A DNA stretch of 64,000 bases, from assembly GCF_037126465.1 (NCBI RefSeq), contig NC_088206.1, forward strand, positions 11,879,187 through 11,943,186, given 5' to 3'. The position numbers were made by a program, and so were the translations under genes. This stretch comes from Ornithodoros turicata (Eukaryota; Arthropoda; Arachnida; Ixodida; Argasidae). Numbering within the stretch: position 1 is the stretch's first letter; each line of letters begins with the position of its first letter. Below are positions 1 through 11,376 of this stretch, in pieces. The notes under the pieces are model-generated. The model was not told where the DNA came from and made no database searches. It saw only the letters and a list, made by a program, of their open reading frames with translations.

Positions 1-96
1 CGTCTTCACAGTGTTTAGCCTCCATCAAAATAAACCATCAGCGCTCTATATTCCTATATACTTACTGTATTTCCTCACTCACCGTCACTACATGTA

Positions 97-127
97 ATTG
101 TTGTTGTTGCTGCTGCTGCTGCTGCTG
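97..127. repeat. TTG/CTG trinucleotide microsatellite
   Basis: Four TTG units run directly into six CTG units. It is a simple sequence tract with no open frame of interest around it. Confidence 0.9.
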
Positions 128-1244
128 ACTACAGCACGTCCTGAAAATAGCCGGACCAGGTATGATAATCTATCCGACCAAAGTTTCCTACAAGATATTT
201 AGGAGTATATACACGATGGTTGCTATACCGTTCCGCAGTGCATGGCCTGATTGCGTTGTGGGTAGGCTGTGTGAGCGTATGCTGGTAGGCTAATTTGTGT
301 CACTCTTTGTGCTGTTCATGGGTAGGTGCGAAATGTTTGTGCGGGGCCACGACTCATTGTGGGATGACTTGTAGCCGCGTGTAGGAATAATTGTCTCACA
401 TTTGAATTGGTACAAGGATGCAAAAAGAGTCTGAAAACAACAACAGCAAAGAATCAGAAGAATAAGCAGAATGGTAATTACCTTCAGGCCTACGATGTGC
501 GTTGAAAAATGAACCGTGAGTGTAATCGATTGATAGTGATGATGATAAGGAGGGGGAAATACGGGGAAGTTATGGTCAGGACAGATTCGGAGCTGGCTAC
601 CCTGCACGTATTCTCCATAGCGTGCACAAAAAGACAACGCGAGAATGTCACAAAATGTCTAACTGCCGTGTTCCTTCGAGCAAGCCACTTGATGTCGCAC
701 TGGCAAACACTCCAGAATTTTAACGATATCAAGAAATCGTCCGTTATCGGGCGTCTAGACGATTCAAAGCCACTTCTAGCACGCTCAGACTGCCAGCGTA
801 TACTTGGAGCAGCCGAGGAGCATATCCTACTCAGTATATTCACTTCACTATGGATGCAGCAGACTTTCCGACCTTACATTGTACAGTCGCGTGCGCTGTA
901 CTGGACTCTCCGTTTCTCAATTCTATTCAGCTTTAGTGTACCTCTTACAGTTTCGGCTAGTCTTCATAAGCCATTTAACCCGGGTAACAGTAACAAAAGA
1001 GCTATACAGCGGTCTTCTCGATAGAGAAGGACATCCTTATGCAAGTAAAAGTACGAGGTATATACCTGGTAACTCCAACACGGCATTACTCGGTGTTGTT
1101 ATAGGTAAAATCTGTATCCAAAATGCTTTATCTAAATCTCTAATTCAAAGGCTACGTCCAGTGACTTTAGGAGTATGACGATTGCTAGTTGTTTTAACGA
1201 CCTGAGTCGATTGCGAATTATTTCACGTATATCACCAGCAGCAT
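128..1244. other. Unassigned stretch with one unrecognised ORF (509-1024, +)
   Basis: No gene is recognised. A 171-codon frame on the plus strand (509-1024) overlaps a 117-codon frame on the minus strand (490-843). Neither shows a domain, signal peptide or repeat that I know, and a frame of this length is about what chance gives in 64 kb. No promoter or splice pattern supports it. Confidence 0.3.
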
Positions 1245-1255
1245 GGGGGGGGGGG

Positions 1256-1451
1256 GGTGCTGGAGGTTTTTCCTGGGTTTTCCGAAGGCTTTCCAGACGA
1301 ATGTCGGCACAGTTCCCCTTGAAGTCGGCCCAGGACGCATACTAACCCCCCCCCCCTGTCCCCCACTCCTTCCTGCTGTCCTCTCTCCATCTGTCAACAT
1401 CTGTACGCCTCTCATACCTACAGTTGCTTGGCGGCCGCACGCAAAAAAAAA
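1256..1451 (+). repeat. SINE copy A (tRNA-like SINE family)
   Basis: The body carries the family's diagnostic blocks in order: GGGTTTTCCGAAGRCTTTCC, GAATGTCGGCACAGTTCCCC, GAAGTCGGCCCAGGACGC, a C-rich tract, CTTCCTGCTGTCCTCTCTCC and CAGTTGCTTGGCGGC. It ends in A9. The tRNA-like head is missing and is replaced by a run of 13 G. Plus orientation, 5'-truncated. Confidence 0.85.
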
Positions 1452-2467
1452 TCACGTATAGTAGAATAGGACAGGGCCCTGTCTGTGAGAGCCTATAGCT
1501 CTATGTTTTTCTTGACATCCATCCACCGCGAGATATAAAACTACGCGTACACGTGTTTTCAAATACATAGCGTAGCAGCGCGAAAAATACAAGGACATAA
1601 ATGCCATTAGAAAGTTAATAGGCATATTTGAGTTCGGGCATGCCACTATCTACGATCCTGCATCTTTTATTGGGCTCTCGTCCAATTAGTGCCGCTGGTA
1701 ATATCCGCCTTATAGCCGTGTTCCATGAGGTGATAACAACTTCGCGCGGAAATACTCCAAATGTACATGTTTGCCTACAATTTCATAGTGGATACAAAAA
1801 CACCTGCCCGCTTGCCCGCAGGGAATAATTACATCATCCACCCGATTATAATGCGAAGCGTACCGTTTAAATTTCGCGCGCGTTACCTAACGACGAGCGG
1901 CTCGGATTTCTTAATATCTCACAGCGGGAATAGGTAAAGGGCGTTCGATTATCTTTACTCGGAATTAATTTCCAGCCCTAATAGATGAATTAGGGCGCAC
2001 AGCTTGGCGCTGCGAGGATGGATGAGTCCGGAACTTCCTCCAGGTTTATCCGATGACCTGCGCATTATTCGGGAGCATGAGTTGTTGTTATAGTCAGAGC
2101 ACTGTAGCATGGAGCAGTGAGAATGAGTGAGTGTGCACTTTAGTCAAAATACAACGTGCATGACATACGGGTATAAAGTGTACGGCAAGTCAGAGTACCC
2201 TGAAGCATGCGCAAAGTAAATTGAAGGTTTCTGGTCACCACGAAACGCAGAATTTCATAAAACTCTGATGTCCATCGGTCAGTGTAGTGTGGTCGTGGGC
2301 ACGATTGCGAGAAGCGGGAGTCGACGAGTTTCAAATTTTGGTGCACACCGCTTGGAGTGAACTTGAAATTAATTAAATAGATCACGCTTTGTCATGTATA
2401 CCACATGACCACATGTGCATAACATAAGAGCAAGATCGATTGGAAAAGAAGATGAATACGAAAAGCA
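1452..2467. other. Unassigned stretch
   Basis: Mixed-composition sequence. I see no gene, no clear repeat and no RNA. The open frames are short (under 85 codons) and unconvincing. Confidence 0.3.
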
Positions 2468-2620
2468 CCCTAGCAGCACAATGTACTGAAAGTCGAGTGC
2501 AATAGGGGTGGACGGTATGTGTCTTATCAATGTTCTTTAGTTTCACGAGCCTGTTCGAGGCCTTCCACCTACCCGTCCACCCCTATTGCACCCGACTTTC
2601 AGTACATTGTGCTGCTTGGG
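2468..2620. mobile_element. 153-bp foldback element, copy 1
   Basis: Two 48-base arms (2468-2515 and 2573-2620) are near-perfect reverse complements, separated by a 57-base loop. The left arm includes AGCAGCACAATGTACTGAAA, and the element ends GTGCTGCTTGGG. The same element, again exactly 153 bp, recurs at 34773-34925. Equal length, shared loop and shared ends show a defined mobile unit. It encodes nothing. The superfamily is unknown to me. Confidence 0.85.
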
Positions 2621-2824
2621 CAAGATGTTGTCGTTGAAGTATATCAAAGCGTCGGGACTCCCATCGTATTGATTCGATTTACGCGCATGACTCATTGGCT
2701 AACAGCTCACTACCCATGAATGAACCAACCTCTCCGCATGACCTTTTTGTACAGTATGTATCCTCCCACAATCCAAACCCTGATTTACTAATTGCTCACT
2801 TTGCTTCCGCGTGAGCCATCCCAT

Positions 2825-3120
2825 TATATACCTACCGCGCGTGGAGTCATTTAATAATCAGCGCGCTTCCGCGAATCAATTACAACAAAATGTGCGCCGA
2901 ATATAAGGGAACATGGAAGAAGCAGCATGAATCTTATGCCCTTTATTCGCCGGGTGGTCCGCTCATGCGCTTCCTGTTTTTCTCGACCCATGCTCACCCA
3001 CATGTTGCATGCTACCTCACGTATAATTCCGCGACACACCCGGTTGCTACCGCCTGTGTTCGTACTCGGGCATATATACCAGCCATCTGGCGCGAGTTCG
3101 TCTTCCAAGAATTCGTGAGT
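2825..3120 (+). other. Candidate unannotated 5' coding exon (speculative)
   Basis: A TATATA box (2825-2830) is followed about 35 bases on by a TCA initiator-like site (2858-2860). An ATG at 2890 sits in the favourable arthropod context CAACAAAATG. A 75-codon frame then runs to a consensus splice donor GTGAGT at 3115-3120. Just past it the strand turns strongly G/T-rich, as introns often are. The 75 residues match no family that I know, and I found no second exon. Each element could arise by chance; only their order makes it worth listing. Confidence 0.2.
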
Positions 3121-3800
3121 TGAAAGGCACGCGGGCTCTGTTTTTTTTTTATTTTTTCTTCATTGTTTATCATGACATGCAGTAAAAAAACCGTACTAAC
3201 GTTTAGGTATGTGTATTAGTGCGTGTCCTTATCTTCTTCACTCGTTAAGTGTGCGTTCACCTGCGTTTAATGTGGTCATTGATGGCAAGCTTGAACGAGT
3301 GGTCGTATAGTGGCTGCACGGGTTTCGAGTTTAATTGTGCGTGACTGTGAGATGATGGGATTTCTTCCGTGAAAATATGCGGAACGGGCAACTGTGCGTT
3401 TGTTTGTGCGTACTGGTGGTAGTATATTTTTTTATTATCATGCTCGGTGTTCTGAGAAGGGTGGTATTAACTTTGGTTGGGGGTAAAAGGGGATCGTTTG
3501 TAAGGTTGTAATACAGGTTTTGGTGGCGTTGCGCGAATGAGGATGAGATATATACTTGATGAACGATCGCGAAGAAAAACGTGAGAGGATTAAAGTGCTT
3601 ATGGGAACTTGTTGTTAGCATATTTAGTGAACAACGCGACGCTTACGGATGCTTTATGGTGGTTTCGATGTTCGAAAAAGACGATTGCTAAGTTATGGAT
3701 GCATATCATGGTGACGTTCCGTTGGGTGCGTATATATAATGTTTCCCGGTCGAGTTATTGCGAGGTATTATTTGGTAATGGTGAGTTGAATGTATGTTCC
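3121..3800. other. G/T-rich, strand-asymmetric stretch
   Basis: The top strand is markedly richer in G and T than in C and A through most of this interval, unlike the C-rich 150 bases just before it. There is no gene and no recognised repeat. It could be intronic if the candidate exon before it is real. Confidence 0.4.
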
Positions 3801-3859
3801 TGCTGGGAGCCGTCGCGTACCCTCAGAAAAAAAACTACAAAATAAATCAGAGAATGGCA

Positions 3860-4090
3860 AATTAGGGAGCATATACTCAATTACAGCATCTGAATCCCTA
3901 AAACCAGCTCGGCCTTCCACGCCGGGACTGGGAGTTGACGCGGGTTCGAATTTTGGGGCCAGGGGAGTAATTCCCATCTAAGGGGACTAGGAGCTATAAT
4001 TGCTCCCCAGTTTCCTCATGTTCATTGTTCCTCGTTTTTGTAAGCAAGCGCCCCTTTTTTACCCGCAGACACAGAGCCCCCCAAAAGATG
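3860..4090 (+). repeat. Possible second SINE-like repeat with B-box-like motif
   Basis: GGGTTCGAATTTTGG (about 3944-3958) resembles a Pol III B box. It is followed by GGAGTAATTCCC and then AGGGGACTAGGAGC, TATAATTGCTCC and CCAGTTTCCTC. Related blocks occur at 4433-4475, around 37560-37690 and at about 59890-60075. The copies are diverged, and the family boundaries are not defined from this window alone. Confidence 0.4.
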
Positions 4091-4313
4091 TTTGCAAAAT
4101 ATTCATCTCATACGAAGATATAGTATAAGCGGAAAACAGCCCCGTTAAATGGTTTTTCCTGTAGAATATGCTGAAGTGGTGATTTTCGTATAATACACTA
4201 AGGGTGTTTTACCAGACTCTATGGAGTGTAGAAAGTGTGTGCCACAGGACAAGATATTTACATCCAAAAAGGTGGGGGGAAAATGGTTTCCATGCCTCTT
4301 CGCCAATGCCCTT

Positions 4314-4432
4314 GCACCGACTGTGCTGTCTGGGGTTTTCCCAGGGATTTGCGGCAGACTTTCAGGACGAATGTCGGCACAGTTCCCCCTGAAGTCGGCC
4401 CAGGACGCGTACTTAGCCCCCTCCTGTTCCCT
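4314..4432 (+). repeat. SINE copy B (truncated)
   Basis: It carries the middle blocks of the SINE family (ACTGTGCTGTCTGGGGTTTT, GACGAATGTCGGCACAGTTC, GAAGTCGGCCCAGGACGC). It then diverges after the first C-rich tract, so the 3' part and A tail are lost. Confidence 0.8.
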
Positions 4433-7245
4433 AAATTACAATTATTGCTCCCCATTTTAATCCAGTGTTCCTGAAATTTACTCCTCGCCACTGCGAATAG
4501 TTCCCATACTTCGCATAGACTTTCGTACATTTAGTCCCGTAACGGGCTAATAATGGTTGTGGCTAATACATCTACTCCCCAAAAGAACCAAAGTCTCTCC
4601 TTTTTTTCCCTTAGAGTGCACGTCGCCGTATTCAACATAACTTAACTCAACTGCGATCCGTACTCATCCATTATGTACTTTAGTTGCCTCGCAAGTCAGT
4701 TCTAGTCATTACAAGCCCCTGATGTTGCTATCGGCTCACTGATAGTGCTAATTGCAAGTTTATAACAACGCGCATAATAACCTTAACTATAAGGACTGCA
4801 GCCAACCGAGGTGTGGTCGAATGCCTTCCCTGTCGAGACCCGCATAGCTGCCCTGCGCCAACAGGTTAAGCTATGCAAAGTATACACGTTAATTATTCCT
4901 GGAAACGCAAACCAGCAGGGTAGGCTGTATAACCCGGAAAGTTGAGGCCGCGCTGTCCCGCTGCGTATCCCAGGTGTTATTTCCGCATCTGGCGTCGGGT
5001 GGCAGGTGGTGGCGCATTTCTAGGTAACTATTAGGAAGAAGATAACTAAAGGTCTCAACCGGTCGCGAAGACTGCGTTGCTTGACAGCGGACGAGATCCC
5101 TTTAACCGTGACGGCAGAAACACGGAAGTTAGGCGACGCTTTCGTGAATCCTCTGGGCGTGACGGGGTCTGGCCCTTCTGTGGCAGCATTGTTATGCTGC
5201 TGCGTGATATGTTCCGTGGAACTTTGTGAGTATTGTGTATCGCGGCGTTTGATAAAGTGTGGGCTGCACAAAGGTGCGGCGTGTCTTCGTAGGTTGCAAA
5301 ATGTGTGCAGTGCGCTTAATGTGAAGCGTAGCGTGGCTACAATGTCCCTCCATAGGTGTGCAGGATGGAAGTTGACGGGCTTAGGATTTCATGGTCGCTT
5401 CCAAAGCTGTATTTTCCTTTGCACCACGAGTGTTGAACTTTTCCGCCTTCAAACCCTGTTGTCTCTTCCTATCAAGCTGTGGCTTTCACGTACTTCGAAT
5501 ATGCTGCAAAGTATACAAGGAGGCATCTGGTATAGCTAAGGGAGGCGAAATAGCTATGCTGCTAACCTACCCAGATGCCGGTTTCCAAAAATGTAGTGAA
5601 TGTGTGCAGGCGCATGGACACGAACCTAGACCCAGCAAGTCCCAGCCGTATAGCTTGCCAGGCCCAGCTACGGCTATACTCGTGTTCAGTTTAAGAATGA
5701 AAAGAAATCTAGTCCGTCAGCTGGTCAAATCGATAGGATAGCTGGGGACAGAGTCGTCACTCTCCCTCCTCCTGATAATGTAATCCATCACACTCACTCT
5801 GCTTCCGTATTGGCTGTTAAGACTGGCCGCATGACACTATATACGTGAGCCCTCCCCCATGGTGGCGCTGCAGTATCGCTCCTGGCGCGCTATTGTGTCG
5901 CCTTATCCCCAAGGGCGTATGTAGATGACGGACTACATTTCTTTGCCTTCTTAAATTGAACACAAGTATAGTCTAGCCCTTCCCCTATCAGATACTAGCT
6001 TTACCGTGCACTGCCACTTGAGCGTTGCATATATATATTTCAGTGATTTTGCCATCCCCATAGACGTCGGTGACCTCACCTATTTTGTCTTCCATTATTG
6101 TTTTTATTTTTTATTGTTTTGCATAATGGGGAAATTAATAAGGAGTGTTATTCCCCACTTTTCTTTTTTCTTATGACTAGATTGGATATGTCTTTCGGGA
6201 TATATATATATAACCAATTCTCCCCAATAAAGATCTTTCCCTTGGCATATTTTTCTAATAGTCACCGACATCAGCTGCTTTCCCTCCCCTTTTTTTTTCC
6301 TCTTCCCTTTCACCTCCCGCGTAGTTCACCGTTCGTCGACCCGTACAGTGACGATCTCTTCCCGCTTTCTTTCCCGTTGCTTTCCCGTGACCTTCCCTTT
6401 CTCTTTCCCTCTCGGCGACTTCTTCCCGTCAATGAAAACCGCTTCCTGCTTGAATGACTTTCTTCCCCACGCCACCGTAGGGAAGCGCGAGAAAGCCCTC
6501 CTCCGTATACATGTACATACTACAACACTACAAAAACTCAAATACCGCAGCGCCACTAAGCAGGAAGGCGGGAACCGAAGAAAAGAGAGAGAAGGTATTG
6601 TCATTCTCATCGGTCAGATCCGATCAGTCACCCCTTCGCGGTGCTCACTTTGACCTCGACCTCGTGACCCTTGGTCCGAACCCTCTGTTTCCCGTGTTTG
6701 ATATTGAAGGGGGGGGGGGAACCTTTGAAAAGAAGCTCAGTGGTTCAAGGTGGCCAGCCGTCAGTCGTATATTTATGACGCTTAAACACCTGGTCGGTAC
6801 ATACTTGGGCCTGCATATGTTTTCTCGAGGAGAAAATGGCTTGTGTGTGTGTGATTGGTTAAGTTACCAGAGAAGGCGATTTGGCGATTCTATTAATAGA
6901 TCGAGAGTGGAAGGGAGTGATGGGGAAAAAGAAGAGGGGGGGGCTGTAGTGTTTGGGGTTTTTGGTGTGATGGAGGATGAAAAAGGGTAATGGGGGCGGG
7001 TGGACCGTGGTGGCCGTCTATTTTTAGAACGAGGCGAGAGGGGTGTCGCCCATGAAATTTAACTTTAGGTCGACGGTAATAGGATAGTTCCGGAGTCGTG
7101 TGAGTTTTTGTTGATTGGGATGAACGGCGCAGTCGAAACATAATACAGATTACGTAAGATTATGTACGTTCTTATTTCGAAATCAATAATTGGTCAATGC
7201 AACGGTAAGCCTTACAAAATTGTTTGTGGGTGCTAGTTTCTCCTT
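4433..7245. other. Unassigned stretch with composition switch near 6.68 kb
   Basis: No gene is recognised. A 152-codon plus frame at 5081-5539 has no known motif. A pyrimidine-rich block (about 6240-6440) gives way to a purine/GT-rich block (about 6690-7140). Many overlapping short frames in both blocks are products of the biased composition. Confidence 0.3.
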
Positions 7246-7871
7246 CCTTTAAAGGAGCAGCGAAAGCTCCCTCCGTGAAGTTTTTGGTTTTCACTGCGGC
7301 GGATTGTGCAACGAATAGCATGCGCTCTTGCGCAAGAACGACGACTTCAGCTGACAGCTGACGCGCGACAGAGGTCTCTGATTTGCACGCCCTCTATAAC
7401 CCTTTCATCTCTATCGGAGAGCCCGTCAGTGAAGGAGGGCTGCTGACGTCACTGGGTGACGTATACAGTACGTACGCAGCATGTAGCGCCGCGCCTTGGT
7501 AGGCGAATTTCCTGTGGAAAATGAGATGCCTCGCTCCTGCTTGCAACAACTGGTGCTGCGTTACACTGATTTCATTTTAGGGATAATCTTTCCGCTATAG
7601 CCATAGCCAGGAGAGCGGGACGCGCTTTCAAGGTCATGCCGCAGCGCTCGTCGTTGGATTTTGAAGACGTTTTCGTGAATTAAATTGCGCTGTGAAAGGG
7701 CACTGTTTAGCTAAAATGTTTTAGCTGTGGCTCGCGATCACGAGCTCATGATAGTCGACAGACCGCTTGATGAATGAAGCCAAGTCCGCGAGCAATGACA
7801 AGTGTCACTATGGCGGGCAAGAAGGGGTCTACCATCGCTTACCGTAGTGTCATTTCATTGCTCCTTTAAGG
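7246..7871. mobile_element. Non-autonomous DNA element with terminal inverted repeats
   Basis: The left end CCTTTAAAGGAGCAGCGAAA mirrors the right end TTTCATTGCTCCTTTAAGG. TTAA stands at the same place in both termini. The 626-bp body has no long frame. A TTAA duplication would suggest a piggyBac-type relative, but the termini lack the usual CCC start, so the superfamily is open. Confidence 0.65.
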
Positions 7872-8128
7872 TGGACTTTTAACGACAGAAAACAGGCGAA
7901 AGAAGAAAAGCGGACATAAAAGGCATTGTGTAGGACGTTAAAATGTATCGAAACTAAGTTGGATTGTTTTTCTTTTTCTTTTTATTATACCCATTTCAAC
8001 ACAGTTCCGAAAGGCCGTCACAATGAAGATGCCGCATGGCTTGGTCGTGATTTTTCTTTCTAGGAATTGACTCAACATCACATCACGGAAGAACATAGAA
8101 GGAGCAGGCAAACTAGCTTATGCTGACT

Positions 8129-8483
8129 TGATGTTAACGCTGTGCCTTGAGTTTGAGGGAAAACGCAGGAGGAACACAGGACGAACAACAACATATATAT
8201 TGTGATGATGAAGTGGGGAGGTTTTCCACTCTAGGAGTGGAACGCTACCCCATAGCTAGGGGTCTAATATGAGTGGTGACAATGATCAGTGATGACGATG
8301 AGAGATGACGGGAATGATCGAAGTGGCGATGACGATGCTGGACGTGATCGTGGTGGTGGGAGTGTCCGAGGGCGCTGCTGGGGTCATAGCGAGGACGAGA
8401 CGGACACATAGTGAGTCTATGTGTTCGTCTCGTCCTGTGTTCCTCCTGCGTTTTTCCTCAAACTCAAGGCAATGTTAACATCA
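8129..8483. mobile_element. Compound foldback element
   Basis: The arms 8129-8184 and 8430-8483 are near-perfect reverse complements (left arm contains AGGAGGAACACAGGACGA). A second local hairpin, GGACGAGACGGACACATAG against CTATGTGTTCGTCTCGTCC (about 8392-8434), sits at the inner edge of the right arm. The 15-base direct repeat AACATCACATCACGG occurs at 8074-8088 and at 8477-8491. No transposase is present. Confidence 0.75.
8186..8265 (+). repeat. LINE 3'-end module inside the foldback
   Basis: AACAACAACA is followed by GATGATGAAGTGGGGAGG and then GCTACCCCATAG. The same order of CAA repeats, GATGATG and a CTACCCCA block is seen in the LINE tail at 29812-29893 and elsewhere in the window. 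Confidence 0.5.
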
Positions 8484-8491
8484 CATCACGG

Positions 8492-8715
8492 TTCGACTTA
8501 TACTCACAACCCATCACATCGCATCAATCATCATAACCCGTCATCCGACATCAACCTCACAACCTATCAGCCTCATAACCCATCACTAGACCTCAACTTC
8601 GAAGAAAATCATTCAAGCTTCAACTTCCGAGCATCCAAGCCCATCATGGACATCAACTGCCATAATTCGATACCATCATTCGATATCATCTTCAACATCA
8701 CATCATTCGCCATGA
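8492..8715 (+). repeat. Degenerate CATCAAC-rich tract
   Basis: About 220 bases are dominated by variants of CATCA, CATCAAC and CATAACC. They look like a decayed short tandem repeat. The 99-codon plus frame across it is a by-product of the repeat. Confidence 0.6.
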
Positions 8716-9851
8716 TATGATGGTGAACTCTATGTACATGATCGCTATATACGATGAGTGAATTTGCCGACTTGTGCTTCCATAATGGTGACGGATATCC
8801 CGACCGACTATTATGCCCTCTTGCGGACGATGTAACTTGAACGAGTACCCGTGGGAAAACGTTTTTCCGTTAACCCTTGCGTGCAACGTCAAAATGATGA
8901 CGAAGCGTATATCACTCACGCTGCGCAAAAGTCTGGAGAGTTACGTAGCCAGTTGTCATCACGTACCCTTATAACCGAAAATTGTAATCACTTTACCGCC
9001 TTAACACAGCAAACTATAGTATACAAAAGAGAACGTGTCAAGTTCTTATCAGGGGGACACGCGGAAGGGAAAAGGTCATAATTCCGGAATCCTTGTGTAT
9101 GACGACGGTAATATATTCTAGAAAAATGCTCTCTAAAAGGGGGGAATGTGTAGCAAGCAAGTATCTGCCTGAGGCATCAATTAAGTCCGGCCTTGGAGAC
9201 GGCGGGCGGGCGGGCAGGCTGGATGGCATGGCTGGCTGGCCATATGGTATTCGCATGCGGAAGCGAATGCTAGTCCGTCCGACTCACGATCGTATTGCGG
9301 AGATTATACTGTGATTTTCAGCGCAATGGTTTCCAAGTATTTCTGGTTTGCTTTGCAAACTGTATAGGATGGCTGCTGGACTGCTGCCTGCATGAAAAGT
9401 AGAAAAACCAAAACTATGTTGATGTCGCTGCTGATTGTGGGTACGTGCCCTGGGACGATAGATTGGTACCTGTCCAACACAGACCACGTCTTGGTGGGTG
9501 GTCTCTTGCGGGGGAGGATAAGAAAATTCGAGATACACTTTAACGACGTATCCCGGTTAAAATACAGACAGGCATCGCGTTAACGAATTCGATTTATCCG
9601 AATTCTCGCTTTATTCGAAGTCCCGGCACGCGGACCGCCCTCTCTTTCTTATGTTTTCTTTCTTTCGGTAAATGATACCCCCATACACAAACAAGAGACA
9701 TTTGCTTTCAAAAATATATCTCTTGAATTTACACGTACACGGTACCCTTGAGTAAAACAAGTGACAATTCAATGGGGTGGAGCAGGAGTTGCATATCAGA
9801 GTACACTCTAAGGACAAAGAACATACTGTGCGTAATGTACTCGGATACTTT
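8716..9851. other. Unassigned stretch
   Basis: No gene is recognised. A short GGCGGGCGGGCGG tract lies near 9200-9215. Open frames are all under 85 codons. Confidence 0.3.
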
Positions 9852-9956
9852 TACCTGATGATGTTGATGAAAAAAAAAGGAGAGATTGAATTCGTCATAC
9901 GACAAATTCGGCTACTCTCATAAACAGACCTCCCCCCCCCCCTCAAAGGGGGAAAA
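9852..9956 (+). repeat. LINE-tail-like repeat, copy 1 of a pair
   Basis: GATGATGTTGATGA and an A-run are followed by GGAGAGATTGAATTCGTCAT, ACGACAAATTCGGCTACTCT and CATAAACAGACC. The same 90-odd bases recur in the same orientation at 13262-13372, and a diverged version lies at 52515-52605. Confidence 0.7.
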
Positions 9957-11150
9957 ATAGAAAAGAAAAACCCTCCTAATAGACTGACTGCAACGCACAC
10001 CTCTGAATAAATGTCACAAGCGCTCACAAGGTAGCATACATTTACCTGATGTGTTAGCTGCTCGGTGCATAAGCCGATATATGGATTCTGGTTGTGGACT
10101 CGAAGGAGGTGGCACTGACCACCTCCCCTCTGTAATGATCCTCCAGATAAGCAGGGTCATCTAACTCTTCCAAGGGCTTGTCTTAAGAAAATGACTTATT
10201 AAAACGCATCCAGCAATTAACTGCCATTTTAAGGGGCCTTGCGGTTCACTGCACGATTAAGTGACCAAGTATACAGCGCAGTGCTCCTCTAATATTTTAT
10301 TTTTATTTTTCACTGATATTTTTGTGCCTAACCTTGTCGAGCCACGCCTGTAACTTATGTACACATAACTACATATTTCCCGCACGAACCGCAACAAACG
10401 TGCTTTAAAATTACTCTTAATTGCGTAATTGATCCCCATTAATGATGCGTTCTGCTGGCATAATGAGAGAGAGAGAGAGATAGGTCTCTCATATAGCGGC
10501 ACGACCCGCTTTGTCGCTCTGGCTGGAGATCATCTTATGTTATCATTTCGTGACATCAAGATCTTATGATAGCAAATAATTGGACGAATTAAAAGCTTCT
10601 TACTCACTAACGGGAGATTATTATTTTTATATAGGGGTCTTTCAAAGTGATAAATGAACATGGAAAATATTTAAGGATAGATGTCGTGACTATATATGGC
10701 CAGAAGTCTGTTTCACAAATTGAAATTTCGTGGCCTGAAAATTATTTTGCGAAATCAGGGCAACGTGAGCCGAGGAGAGCTTCTTTTTCCTTAAAGTGGA
10801 GTTAATAAATGGATTCAGCGACCCTGTGCATATCATGCTCGTGATCACGGAAGCTTTTCGCGGTGGCATCCCTGCTACGATTCGTTCCGCGTCATCCGAA
10901 GAAAATCTTATTATCGTTCTCTACCCAAGGCACCTGCGGAGACCAATTAATAAACCTCGGGCTCTCCCCCCTCTCTCTCTTATCTACGAGGTGATCTCGG
11001 TCGCGTTGATCTTTAGAGCCGCAAATCGTGGTTTGACCCGACCTCCTCTTCTCTGAAAAGTTACGATCACCGTGTATTGCGAACGGCGCGACATTCCCAC
11101 GAAATATTCTAGTGGATGTCCCGGAATTTCGACAGTGGCGTACTGCACAT
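9957..11150. other. Unassigned stretch
   Basis: No gene is recognised. A short GA microsatellite sits at 10465-10480. The sequence is otherwise AT-leaning and without visible structure. Confidence 0.3.
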
Positions 11151-11376
11151 TTAGCAGACGACACGTAAAACGTAATTGTCGTAATGCGGAAAACGTAATT
11201 GTCTCTTCATGCACTGCTAACCATGGGGAATATGCAGCGGCGCAGTCACGAGATATTTGTTAGCAGACGACACCGTCCGCGTCTTTTCGTGTCGTCTGCT
11301 AAGAAATATCTCGTGACTGCGCCGCTGCATATTCCCCACGGTTAGCAGTGCATGAAGAGACAATTACGTTTTCCGC
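11151..11376. mobile_element. Near-perfect palindrome with 88-base arms
   Basis: The arms 11186-11273 and 11289-11376 are reverse complements with very few mismatches around a 15-base loop. TTAGCAGACGACAC, the inner end of the left arm, also occurs outside the palindrome at 11151-11164, and AAAACGTAATTGTC is repeated at about 11167 and 11189. So the left side carries an extra partial copy. The open frames on both strands here mirror each other because of the symmetry and are not genes. Confidence 0.8.

Noticed and set aside
509..1024. 171-codon frame as a gene
   Set aside because: This length is expected about once by chance in a window of this size; no motif and an overlapping antisense frame.
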